Positions 35,463-43,594 of a stretch of DNA of 64,000 nt are shown piece after piece. Both the position numbers and the translations under genes were made by a program. Position 1 is the stretch's first letter. Every line of letters begins with the position of its first letter. Source of the stretch: Gemmatimonas aurantiaca T-27 (GTDB lineage: Bacteria; Gemmatimonadota; Gemmatimonadetes; Gemmatimonadales; Gemmatimonadaceae); the NCBI RefSeq assembly GCF_000010305.1, contig NC_012489.1, forward strand, positions 1,240,001-1,304,000. Reading direction: 5' to 3'. The notes beneath the pieces were generated by a model. The model was not told the origin of the DNA and did no database searches. It worked only from the letters and a program-made list of their open reading frames with translations.

Positions 35463-38152
35463 TACATGGCCGTGTTCTTGGTGCCGGCGTTCTTCACGTA
35501 CTTGTCGAGCCAGGCCACCCAACGCGCCCACTGATCGAGCACCGTTTCCTTGGCGATCGGCCCGTGATCTTCGTACGGGTACATGTACAGCGAGGTGGTC
35601 TTGCCCAGCCCCATCAGCGCATGGTACAGGCGCGTGGAGTTGATCGGGTCGGTGCCCACGTTCTGGTCTTCGGTGCTGTGGTACATGAGCAGCGCACCGT
35701 TGAGCTGATCGGCGTACAGCATCGGCGACATCTCGAGGTACGTCTGACGGCCCTGCCACAGGTCACGACGCTCGCTCTGGAAGCCGTTTGGCGTGAGTGT
35801 GCGGTTGTACGCACCATCACCCGCGATGCCGGCCTTGAAGAACGGCGTGTGCACCATGGCGTTCACCGTGCTGAACGCGCCGTAGCTGTGGCCACCAAGA
35901 CCCAAACGATGACGGTCGATGATCTGCAGCGTGTCGAGCGCATCGATGATGGCGGCCAGGTTGTTGCGCAGGTCCGCGACATAGTTGTCGTTCGGCAGTT
36001 GTCCGTCGCTGGCGAAGATCGGCGCATCCGGCTCCACTACGGCATAACCCTGCGTCACCAGGAACTGGAGCGAGCGTGGGCCAAAGCTCGGGAAGCGACG
36101 ATCTGCCGCCGCACCCTGTGACAGTGTGCGATCGTAGGCCGCCTGATTGTCGTACTCGCGCGGATAGAACCAGAACATCGCTGGCAGACGTGTGCCGTCC
36201 TTGTAGTCGGCAGGCAGGGTGACGTTCACGTTGAAGCTGAAGCCGTCGGCGCGACGGGCCACCACCTTCTTCTTGACCGCCTTGCTGAGCTCGGGCATCA
36301 CGTCGACGTTGTTCGTGAGCTGCTTCGCGTCCTTCGACGCGAGAGTCAACGCGAACGACTGCGGCACCATGGTCGGCGATTCACGCTGCACGATGGCCTT
36401 GGTGAAGTCGTCGTCGAGTGGTGCGGAGATGGTTTCCACCACATCACCGGTGCTCTCGTAGATCCGCGTACGGGCGCCTGTACGGATATCGATCTTCTCC
36501 ACGTTGGCCTTCGGCGTACGCGCGGTGTCCTGCGGCGCGCCGATGGTGAACACCGACTTGCCGTCGGTGGACACCACCACCACCGCGTCTCCCTTGCTGC
36601 CTGGGCGTGTCACCAAACCGCCGGCCGCGGCGCGGCCAAATCCACCCGCCGCCGGGGCGGGGGCTGCCGCGCTGTCACCACGACCACGCGGACGCGGCGC
36701 GATCACGGTGAACTTGGCATTGTTTTCGTTGAGGAAGATCGCCTGTTCGTAGGTGCCGGCCGTTGCCGTCTCCGTCACGAACAGGATGGTGCCGGCATCG
36801 TTGAACCGTGCGGCGGTGATGCGGTTGGGCGTTTCGTACAGCACCGCGGCACCATTGGCGTCGAACGGTGCCTTCCACTGCATGAGGCGATCGGCACGAC
36901 GCGCCGCGGCACTGTCCGTGCGGGCGGCAGCCGCATTGCCACCGGCCGCCGGCGCTGGTGCCAACTGCGCGTACAGCAGCGCGCCCGACGGAGCCCACGC
37001 AATGTTGCGCTTGCCCGTGTCCACCGGCACGCGGCCCGCCAGACGGCTCGGGTTCATCGGATCGACCGGATCCGTGGGATCGTCTGATTCACGCAGCGGC
37101 TTGTTCACGATCTCGCGAATCACCGCGCCCGTGCCATCCACGATCACGTCCCGTGTGCCGAACGACGACACCGGCAACACATACGAGAAGGGCTTCTCGA
37201 CGTAGGTCACGCGGAAGTACTTGCCATCGGGCGACGCATCGAGCGCGCGGATCATGCCCGGCGCGCCGATCTTGCGGGCCGCGCGTGTCTTGGCATTGAT
37301 GACGGCCAACTGGCCCGTGATGTGGTACGCCAGCAAGTCCTTCTCGTACGGCGTCATCACGAGATCGGCGTACGTACGTGTCTTGAGCTTGTTGCTTTCG
37401 TTGAGACGCACCATCGGGCCCGCCGCGAGCGCGGGTTCCTTGGGTTCGGCCGCCCGCGCGTCGGGCGTCAACACCACCACGAGTGACTGCCCATCGGCGC
37501 TCCATGCCGGTGTGGTGACCGTGGTGGCCAACACGTTGCGACCCGACACCGGCGTGGCCTTGCCGGTAGCCGCATCGGCGACGTAGAGCTGGGTGGCGTC
37601 ATCGAAGAGCGCGAGAAACGCGATACGCGTACCATCGGGCGACCACACCGGCTGCGTGGTGCGCGCGCCGGCCGGCAGGGCGACCGGAATTTTGCGTCCC
37701 GTTTCCCACTCCAGAATTTCGAGGCCCGCATTGCTGCGCATGGTGATGCCACGCTCGCGATTGCCGGCCTGATCGATCTGGAAGCCGCCGAGATTGTGGT
37801 GTGCCTTGCCCACGTTCTTGAGCGAAGGGAGGCCATCGCTCACCGTGCGGGCGAAGTACTTCCGATTGCCGGGGCTCGGGGCGCTGAACGATGCGTTGCC
37901 TTCACGCGGCGCGGTCACCAGCCGGGCGATGGCTTCGGGCGGCGCGATGTATCCCTCATCGGCCAGCGGGTCGGCGGGCTTGGCAGCCGACGCCGCAGGT
38001 GCCGCGTTGGCACCGGGGCGGTTCTGGGCCGTCACCAAGGACGGCACAACGAGGAGCCCGACAGCGAGTGCCATCCTGCGGGCCAGAGTGGGCGACCACG
38101 TCAACGGACGACCGTCGACCAGGACGAGGGGAGAGCGCAACGAGGAGCGCAT
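35462..38152 (-). CDS. Exported S9 family prolyl-oligopeptidase-type peptidase
   Basis: 896 aa from the ATG at 38152; a TTG 45 bp upstream is less likely. Signal-anchor-like stretch MALAVGLLVVPSLVTAQ at about residues 27-43. Propeller repeats follow (WSPDGTRIAFLAL, WSADGQSLVVVL, ASPDGKYFRVTYV), then an alpha/beta hydrolase with the nucleophile in GLGGHSYGAFSTVN, acid near ENVGTDPINS-type sequence and His in PYEDHGP. The layout resembles the large S9 peptidases that cleave after Glu or Pro. Followed without gap by the PagL-like gene. Confidence 0.88.
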   Translation of the reverse strand: MRSSLRSPLVLVDGRPLTWSPTLARRMALAVGLLVVPSLVTAQNRPGANAAPAASAAKPADPLADEGYIAPPEAIARLVTAPREGNASFSAPSPGNRKYFARTVSDGLPSLKNVGKAHHNLGGFQIDQAGNRERGITMRSNAGLEILEWETGRKIPVALPAGARTTQPVWSPDGTRIAFLALFDDATQLYVADAATGKATPVSGRNVLATTVTTPAWSADGQSLVVVLTPDARAAEPKEPALAAGPMVRLNESNKLKTRTYADLVMTPYEKDLLAYHITGQLAVINAKTRAARKIGAPGMIRALDASPDGKYFRVTYVEKPFSYVLPVSSFGTRDVIVDGTGAVIREIVNKPLRESDDPTDPVDPMNPSRLAGRVPVDTGKRNIAWAPSGALLYAQLAPAPAAGGNAAAARTDSAAARRADRLMQWKAPFDANGAAVLYETPNRITAARFNDAGTILFVTETATAGTYEQAIFLNENNAKFTVIAPRPRGRGDSAAAPAPAAGGFGRAAAGGLVTRPGSKGDAVVVVSTDGKSVFTIGAPQDTARTPKANVEKIDIRTGARTRIYESTGDVVETISAPLDDDFTKAIVQRESPTMVPQSFALTLASKDAKQLTNNVDVMPELSKAVKKKVVARRADGFSFNVNVTLPADYKDGTRLPAMFWFYPREYDNQAAYDRTLSQGAAADRRFPSFGPRSLQFLVTQGYAVVEPDAPIFASDGQLPNDNYVADLRNNLAAIIDALDTLQIIDRHRLGLGGHSYGAFSTVNAMVHTPFFKAGIAGDGAYNRTLTPNGFQSERRDLWQGRQTYLEMSPMLYADQLNGALLMYHSTEDQNVGTDPINSTRLYHALMGLGKTTSLYMYPYEDHGPIAKETVLDQWARWVAWLDKYVKNAGTKNTAM

Positions 38153-38247
38153 GGGCGTGGAGGCCTCAGGCAACGGGGAAACCGGACAGGGCGACAAAGT
38201 CCCTCGTTCCCTAACGCAACGGCCCCGTGAAACGCTTGTCCAGACAC

Positions 38248-38271
38248 ATTCGGATGCGATTTCGTCCGAAT
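38248..38271. promoter_or_regulatory. Inverted repeat upstream of the S9-pagL operon
   Basis: ATTCGGA and TCCGAAT arms separated by 10 bp, roughly 100 bp upstream of the S9 peptidase ATG and downstream of the DUF2490 stop. It could be an operator or part of a weak terminator. The surrounding 206-bp gap (38153-38358) holds nothing else I recognise. Confidence 0.25.
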
Positions 38272-38358
38272 CGTCCTCGTCCGGGCCTCAGGGAGCGGCC
38301 TCTGGACACCTCGCACGCTCCCACCACTCGGCCTCCGCCACTCGCCCTCCCCTGCCGG

Positions 38359-39144
38359 TCAGCGCGGCCGGCCGATGTGGTTGAGCAGGATCCACACCGT
38401 GCCATTGTTCTCACTCGCCCGCCGGGCCGGATGCGCGATCCACTGCTGCAACCAAAGGACGTCCAGGCGCTTGGTGGCACTGAGCGGGATGCCCGTACCG
38501 AACGAGAACCGGTTCTGGTCGACTGCGAGTCCCCGGTCCGTGTGGTGGATGCCCACGAACACATCGTTCTGCAGCACCGCCGTCACGTCGCGCGTGCGGT
38601 ACTTGAGGCCGGGCACGGGATAGGCGGCCCGCAACAGATACCGGGCCCGCTGCTGGTACCGATTCGCCCCCCGCGAACGGTCACCGTCCTCGTCGGTGAA
38701 GATGTCCGACAGCCAACGATGTTCGTACCGGTACCGATGCATCAGGTCGAACTTGCCCGGCCGCTGGTTCATCTGCGCGAACAGGAAGAGCTGATGGTCC
38801 CGCACCGGGCGGGCGGAGGGCAGTTCCCCATAGGGGGCCGTGGCTCCGTAGTTCACACCGCCACCCAGCCGCAGGCCGTCGGCCAGCTTGTACGTGAGGG
38901 TATTGCGGAACATGAACTGCTGCGGCTTGGAAAGCCCGTCGGTGCGACGCCACTGGATATCGCCCAGCACTGCCCAGCGCGGGCTGACCGGCTGGTCGTA
39001 GGTGACCGCCAGCCAGATGTGGTCATTCTGCCGCACAGTACGCCACGGCTCCTGCGCCTGAGCGCCGAGCTGGTGGGGGAGAACGATGGCCACGGCGGTC
39101 AGGGCCACGGCAAACACGCGGTTGGTGAGGCGGGAGAAGTGCAT
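38359..39144 (-). CDS. DUF2490 family outer-membrane beta-barrel-like protein
   Basis: 261 aa from the ATG at 39144, with a signal peptide to QLGAQA. Alternating beta strands typical of DUF2490: WLAVTYDQPVSPRWAVLGDIQWRR, FMFRNTLTYKLADGLRLGGGVNY, HRYRYEHRW and RARYLLRAAYP. No enzymatic motif. The family is widespread in Gram-negatives and is taken to be an outer-membrane barrel of unknown role. Divergent from the hypothetical gene at 39198 with only 53 bp between starts. Confidence 0.8.
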   Translation of the reverse strand: MHFSRLTNRVFAVALTAVAIVLPHQLGAQAQEPWRTVRQNDHIWLAVTYDQPVSPRWAVLGDIQWRRTDGLSKPQQFMFRNTLTYKLADGLRLGGGVNYGATAPYGELPSARPVRDHQLFLFAQMNQRPGKFDLMHRYRYEHRWLSDIFTDEDGDRSRGANRYQQRARYLLRAAYPVPGLKYRTRDVTAVLQNDVFVGIHHTDRGLAVDQNRFSFGTGIPLSATKRLDVLWLQQWIAHPARRASENNGTVWILLNHIGRPR

Positions 39145-39197
39145 AGATTCCAATCTCGTCGATGAATTGTAACGACGCTACTACTTGCCCCACGCTC

Positions 39198-39668
39198 ATG
39201 TCCGAATCAGCTCCCGAGACCAATTCCGCGCCCGAGTCGGTGGACGCCATTCCCGCGACCCCCGAACAGCGGCAGCGCCTCGATCGGGTGCGCGATGACC
39301 TGCTGCGCGTGCACCGGGCACTCCTGCACGTGGAACGCGAGCGCTACGAGAAGGTGAAGGGGCGGCTGGCCAACAACAGCGCGTTCCTCCAGCTCGTGAT
39401 CAACGATCCGTGGTTCGACTGGTTGCGTCCCATGGCCCAGTTGGTGCTGCTCATTGACGAGCGCCTGGCCGACAAGAAGCAGTTGCTGGGCGCCGGAGAG
39501 GCCAAGGCCCTGTTCGACCGGTCGCGATTGCTGCTCCAGGCCGATTCGGAGGGTGACGCCTTCCAGCGGTTGTACTACCAGGCCGTGCAGCATTCGCCGG
39601 ATCTGGCCGTGCTGGCCCGGCAAGTGGCGTTGGGGCTCGCCAGCGGGCTCGACGGCGGAAAGGCGTAA
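39198..39668 (+). CDS. Conserved hypothetical cytoplasmic protein, helical
   Basis: 156 aa from the ATG at 39198. No signal peptide. Mostly helical and charged, with LLRVHRALLHVERERYEKVKG (about 40-60), a FLQLVINDPWFDWLRPMAQL segment and a C-terminal helix. TACTTGCC at 39182, 8 bp before the ATG, is a possible promoter element. Function not recognised; the length and DPWFDWLRP core look like a small conserved family. Confidence 0.6.
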   Translation: MSESAPETNSAPESVDAIPATPEQRQRLDRVRDDLLRVHRALLHVERERYEKVKGRLANNSAFLQLVINDPWFDWLRPMAQLVLLIDERLADKKQLLGAGEAKALFDRSRLLLQADSEGDAFQRLYYQAVQHSPDLAVLARQVALGLASGLDGGKA

Positions 39669-39710
39669 CGCCTTTTGTCCCAACAGGCTGGACCCTGCGC
39701 GGTCCGGCCT
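39659..39710 (+). terminator. Terminator-like double hairpin at the end of the hypothetical gene
   Basis: First hairpin: AAAGGCG / CGCCTTT (39659-39675) with the stop codon TAA as loop, followed by a T. Second: AGGCTGGACC / GGTCCGGCCT (39685-39710) with one G-U pair. Together they should end the short transcript before the S41 peptidase gene. Confidence 0.5.
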
Positions 39711-39723
39711 GCATCGTTCTGGT

Positions 39724-40839
39724 ATGCAATGCGCAGGGCGGTTTCGGGCCGCGCTGGCGCTGGCGGGTTTTGCGCTCGCTGTAGGTTGCGGGCGTCCTAC
39801 CACACCTGCCCGTCCAGTCGCGCCGAATGTGGCGCCGCGAGCGGCGTTCATCGATCAGTTTGACGCGTTGTGGACGCGCTTCGACGACGTGTATCCGTCG
39901 TTTGCGTACAAGCGCGTCGACTGGAATGCGCAACGGGCGCGCTATCGCCCACGCGCGGAGCGTGCGCGTTCGCAAGATGAATTGGTGGCCGTGCTCATCG
40001 AGATGCTGGCACCATTGCACGACCGTCACGTGTGGTTGGTTGATCCACGGGGGCAGGCCGTGCCCACCTACCGCGCCAACGCCCTCACGAACTTCGATCG
40101 TGCGCGTTGGGAAGCCGCTATGCGTGACGCAAGCATCGTACGGCGCAACGAGATCGGTGAAGGGCTGGTGGGCGGCTATGCCTACCTCTACATCGGAACA
40201 TGGCGAGCACCGGTCGACATCGACGCGCTCGACCTGGCGCTGGAGCGCGCCCGCGATGCGCAGGGACTGATCATCGATCTGCGCACCAACGCGGGCGGCA
40301 GCGACGGCACGGCAATGGCCTTTGCCGGACGGTTCACGCGCCGTGCGTTCCCCGCGTCCTACGTGGAGATCCGCACCGACCCGCGAGTCACCGATGTGGA
40401 GATGCCGTTGGCGCGCACGATCGCCCCGCGCGGCCCGTGGCAGTTCACACGCCCCGTCGTGCTCATCACCGGGCGTGGTGGACTCAGCGCCACCGAGAGT
40501 TTTGCGGCCGCCATGCGCACCTTGCCCCAGGTCACCGTCATCGGCGACACCACGGGTGGTGCGTCTGGAAATCCCGCCACCTTCGCCCTCGGCAATGGCT
40601 GGCAATTCACTGTGCCCCGCTGGCTCGAATACGGCCCTGATCGGCAACCCATCGAAGGGCGTGGCGTGGCACCGCATTTGGCCATGGCGTGGGACCCGGC
40701 CAGCTACGATTCGATGCGGGATCCGCTGATCGATGCGGCGGTCGGATTGCTAGGAGAGCGGACTGGAGTGTACCGTATCGCGCCGAGTGGCTCGGCAGAT
40801 CCGCCGAGTCGACAACTGGACGTGCGCGATCGCCATTGA
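39724..40839 (+). CDS. S41 family (C-terminal processing-type) peptidase, lipoprotein
   Basis: 371 aa. N-terminal hydrophobic stretch ending AVGCG suggests a lipoprotein. The S41 core is visible: LIIDLRTNAGGSDG (about 180) and the nucleophile region GRGGLSATESFAAAM (about 258), in which a Ser precedes the conserved x-x-E helix. GDTTGGASGNPATFALGNGW follows. No PDZ domain is apparent; the N-terminal part resembles tricorn/interphotoreceptor-type members. It ends 51 bp before the FAD enzyme gene. Confidence 0.82.
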   Translation: MQCAGRFRAALALAGFALAVGCGRPTTPARPVAPNVAPRAAFIDQFDALWTRFDDVYPSFAYKRVDWNAQRARYRPRAERARSQDELVAVLIEMLAPLHDRHVWLVDPRGQAVPTYRANALTNFDRARWEAAMRDASIVRRNEIGEGLVGGYAYLYIGTWRAPVDIDALDLALERARDAQGLIIDLRTNAGGSDGTAMAFAGRFTRRAFPASYVEIRTDPRVTDVEMPLARTIAPRGPWQFTRPVVLITGRGGLSATESFAAAMRTLPQVTVIGDTTGGASGNPATFALGNGWQFTVPRWLEYGPDRQPIEGRGVAPHLAMAWDPASYDSMRDPLIDAAVGLLGERTGVYRIAPSGSADPPSRQLDVRDRH

Positions 40840-40890
40840 ATGGTGGCGCCGCGCGCCCCGTGCCGGTGCCCTCCGCGACGCGAGCGCCTC

Positions 40891-42081
40891 ATGAGTAAAT
40901 CCAATATCCCCGTCTGGGATGACGGTCGCTGGACCCCGCTGCCCGCCTTGAATGGCGATGTCAGTGCGGACAGTTGTGTGATCGGCCTGGGCGGCACCGG
41001 CCTGACTCTCATCGAAGAACTCCTGCGCCGGGATGAACGCGTGGTGGGGCTCGATGCGGGCGATGTCGGCGCAGGGGCCGCCGGTCGCAATGGCGGCTTT
41101 CTGCTGGCCGGCGCCTATGACTTTTATCACGATGCGGTGCGCAAACACGGTCATGATCGCGCTCGTGCGATCTATGCGGCCACGCTGGCAGAACTGCCGC
41201 GCATTGCATCGGCCGCACCAGGAACCGTGCGGTTCACGGGTTCGCGTCGGCTCGTGGCCGACGACTGGGAACTCGAAGATTGCCGCGCGCAGCAGGCGAT
41301 GATGCAAGCCGATGGTCTGGCCTGCGAGTGGGTGGAGGATGCACTGGGGGTGGGGCTGTTCCTCCCATCCGATGCGTCATTCAATCCGCTGGCGCGTTGC
41401 CGGGCACTGGCCCTGCGGGCCCGTGACGATGGTGCGCGATTGTTTGCGCGCACGCCGGTGCAGCAGATCGACGGGACGCGAGTGATCACGGCTCAGGGGT
41501 CGGTGCATTGTGCGCGGGTGTTCGTTGCCGTGGATGGTCGCCTGGAGTTGTTGCTGCCGGAACTCGCTGGACGGGTTCGTACCGCGCGCCTGCAGATGCT
41601 GGCCACTGCCCCAACGGCGGAGCGCACCATTCCATGTCCGATGTACTACCGCGAGGGATACGAGTACTGGCAACAGTTGCCAGATGGTTCGGTGGCGTTC
41701 GGGGGATTTCGCGATCGGGCGGGTGAGAGCGAGTGGAGCACCGATGCCACGCCCACGGCGGCGGTGCAGGACATGCTCGAATCGTTTTTGCGTTCCCACA
41801 TCGGCGTCACGGCACCCATCACGCATCGCTGGGCGGCGTGCGCCGGATACACCGACACGGGACTGCCGGTCATCGAACAGGTGCGCGAACGGGTCTGGGC
41901 GCTGGGCGGATATTCCGGCACCGGCAACGTGATCGGTGCGCTGGCGGCGCGGGGCGTGGCGGCGGCTGCCCTCGACGGGGATCCATCGGGCATTCGCACC
42001 TTGCTCGGCGATCAATGGTCGACCGCCGTCACACATGGTGCGCTGCGTGATGACAGTTCCGGGGTAGGCCCTACGGCGTAG
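40891..42081 (+). CDS. FAD-dependent amino-acid/amine oxidoreductase (DAO family)
   Basis: 396 aa flavoenzyme of the D-amino-acid-oxidase superfamily. N-terminal dinucleotide loop VIGLGGTGLTLIEELLRR with VVGLDAG, then AGAAGRNGGFL, the pattern seen in gamma-glutamylputrescine and glycine oxidases. C-terminal FAD contact GGYSGTGNVIGALAARGVAAA. It would oxidise a secondary or primary amine with O2 or a quinone. Followed 22 bp later by an SSAT-like acetyltransferase, which hints at polyamine or amino-acid modification, but the substrate is not shown. Confidence 0.8.
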   Translation: MSKSNIPVWDDGRWTPLPALNGDVSADSCVIGLGGTGLTLIEELLRRDERVVGLDAGDVGAGAAGRNGGFLLAGAYDFYHDAVRKHGHDRARAIYAATLAELPRIASAAPGTVRFTGSRRLVADDWELEDCRAQQAMMQADGLACEWVEDALGVGLFLPSDASFNPLARCRALALRARDDGARLFARTPVQQIDGTRVITAQGSVHCARVFVAVDGRLELLLPELAGRVRTARLQMLATAPTAERTIPCPMYYREGYEYWQQLPDGSVAFGGFRDRAGESEWSTDATPTAAVQDMLESFLRSHIGVTAPITHRWAACAGYTDTGLPVIEQVRERVWALGGYSGTGNVIGALAARGVAAAALDGDPSGIRTLLGDQWSTAVTHGALRDDSSGVGPTA

Positions 42082-42103
42082 TTCTTCGCATTCACTTGGA
42101 TCC

Positions 42104-42601
42104 ATGACAACATCGCTGATCATCCGTCCGGCCACCGCGCAGGACGTATCCGTCATTCGTGAGCTCATCGAAGGGCTGGCCGACTACGAGCGCCTGCGGC
42201 ATGAGTGCGTGGCGACCGACGCGTTGCTCACGCAGGCCCTGTTCGGCCCGCGTCCGTATGCCGAGGTGCTCATCGCGGAGTGGGAAGGTGCCGTCGCTGG
42301 TTTTGCACTCTTCTTCCACAACTTCTCCACGTTCCTTGCGCGACCGGGCATCTACCTCGAAGATCTGTTTGTCCGACCGGCGTTCCGTGGCAAAGGGATT
42401 GGCAAAGCCCTGCTGGTGCGACTGGCTGCGCTGGCGGTGGAACGGGACTGTGGCCGCCTCGAGTGGTCGGTGCTCGACTGGAACGTGGATGCCATCGGTT
42501 TCTACGAAAAACTCGGCGCGCGGCCGCAGGATGAATGGACTGTCTATCGCGTCACAGGCGACGCACTTTCGCAGCTCGCGACAGGAGGACCGGAGACATG
42601 A
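42104..42601 (+). CDS. GNAT acetyltransferase, spermidine/thialysine N-acetyltransferase-like
   Basis: 165 aa GNAT enzyme. The acetyl-CoA loop is FVRPAFRGKGIGKALLV (R/Q-x-x-G-x-G/A). The preceding YLEDLFVRP strand and the later LEWSVLDWNVDAIGFYEKLGA match the diamine acetyltransferase (SSAT/thialysine) branch closely. It would acetylate a small polyamine-like amine or an S-aminoethyl-cysteine-type substrate. The stop overlaps the ATG of the next gene by 4 nt (ATGA), coupling it to the TIM-barrel gene. Confidence 0.82.
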   Translation: MTTSLIIRPATAQDVSVIRELIEGLADYERLRHECVATDALLTQALFGPRPYAEVLIAEWEGAVAGFALFFHNFSTFLARPGIYLEDLFVRPAFRGKGIGKALLVRLAALAVERDCGRLEWSVLDWNVDAIGFYEKLGARPQDEWTVYRVTGDALSQLATGGPET

Positions 42602-43551
42602 ACGAACAGAGCGACGACGTGCGGAACAACGATCCGCAGAACGATGGCATGCACGATGATGCCGTGCGGGCATCGGACGCGCTTTCGCGTCGTGCGATGT
42701 TGGGTGCGCTCGCCGGCGGGGTGGTGGGCGGTGCGATCGGTGTGCGTGCACTGTGGCCACGCACGGCGATGGCTGCCGAGCCGCATGCGCTCGACGCGCG
42801 CCATACGCGCATCGACCGCATCGGATTGCAGTTGTATACCGTGCGTCGTGCGATGGCCACCGATCTTGAAGGCACCATCGCGGCGGTGGCGCGCGCCGGA
42901 GTTACCGAGCTCGAGTTCGCGGGCTACTACAACAAGGATGCGGCGTGGTGGAAGGCACTCCTCAAGCAGCATGGTCTCACCGCGCCCGCCACGCATGAAG
43001 CGCTACCGGCCACCGACGACGGGTGGGGCGCGGTGTTTGATCGCGCCAATGCGATGGGACATCGCTATGTGATCGTGCCGTCGGTCAACAATGAGTATCG
43101 TGGTTCGCGCGCCAACTGGCAGCGTCTGGCCGAGCGGCTGAACACCGGTGCCACCCGGGCGAAGGCCGCGGGATTGTCGTTCGCCTATCACAATCACGAC
43201 TACGAGTTCACGCCCGTCGATGGCACCACGGGCTACGAGATTCTCACCACGCAGACCGATCCTGCGGTGATGAAGCTTGAGCTCGATCTGTATTGGGCCG
43301 TAAAGGCAGGGCACGATCCGCTGGCTATCATCGCACGTTGGCCTGGTCGCGTGGTTGCGTGTCATGTGAAGGACGCCGGACCGCCGCCTGAGCGTGTCAT
43401 GATGGATGTCGGTGCCGGCACCATCGACTTCAAGAGCATTCTGACCAAGGGGCGCGCGTCGGGGTTGGCCCACTGGTTCATCGAACACGACAATCCCACG
43501 GATCCGCTCGCGTCGGTGAAAGCGAGCGCCGCCGCCCTCAAGGCGTTGTAG
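42598..43551 (+). CDS. Exported sugar phosphate isomerase/epimerase-like TIM-barrel protein (TAT signal)
   Basis: 317 aa. A TAT-like signal (SRRAMLGALAGG) is followed by a xylose-isomerase-like TIM barrel: IGLQLYTVRRAM, GVTELEFAGYYN, FAYHNHDYEFTP with metal-site His/Asp, MKLELDLYWAVKAG and VACHVKDAG. Such proteins act on free or oxidised sugars; export to the periplasm is notable. Next to the GMC oxidoreductase pair, it may isomerise or split a 3-keto sugar. A good AGGAGG ribosome site precedes the ATG, which overlaps the acetyltransferase stop. Confidence 0.82.
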   Translation: MNEQSDDVRNNDPQNDGMHDDAVRASDALSRRAMLGALAGGVVGGAIGVRALWPRTAMAAEPHALDARHTRIDRIGLQLYTVRRAMATDLEGTIAAVARAGVTELEFAGYYNKDAAWWKALLKQHGLTAPATHEALPATDDGWGAVFDRANAMGHRYVIVPSVNNEYRGSRANWQRLAERLNTGATRAKAAGLSFAYHNHDYEFTPVDGTTGYEILTTQTDPAVMKLELDLYWAVKAGHDPLAIIARWPGRVVACHVKDAGPPPERVMMDVGAGTIDFKSILTKGRASGLAHWFIEHDNPTDPLASVKASAAALKAL

Positions 43552-43594
43552 TCGCCACCGTCACGCTGTTTCCTCCCACACTCCCCACCTTCTG

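Noticed and set aside
38227-39165. 312-aa plus-strand open frame
   Set aside because: Antisense to the DUF2490 gene, which has a signal peptide and barrel pattern.
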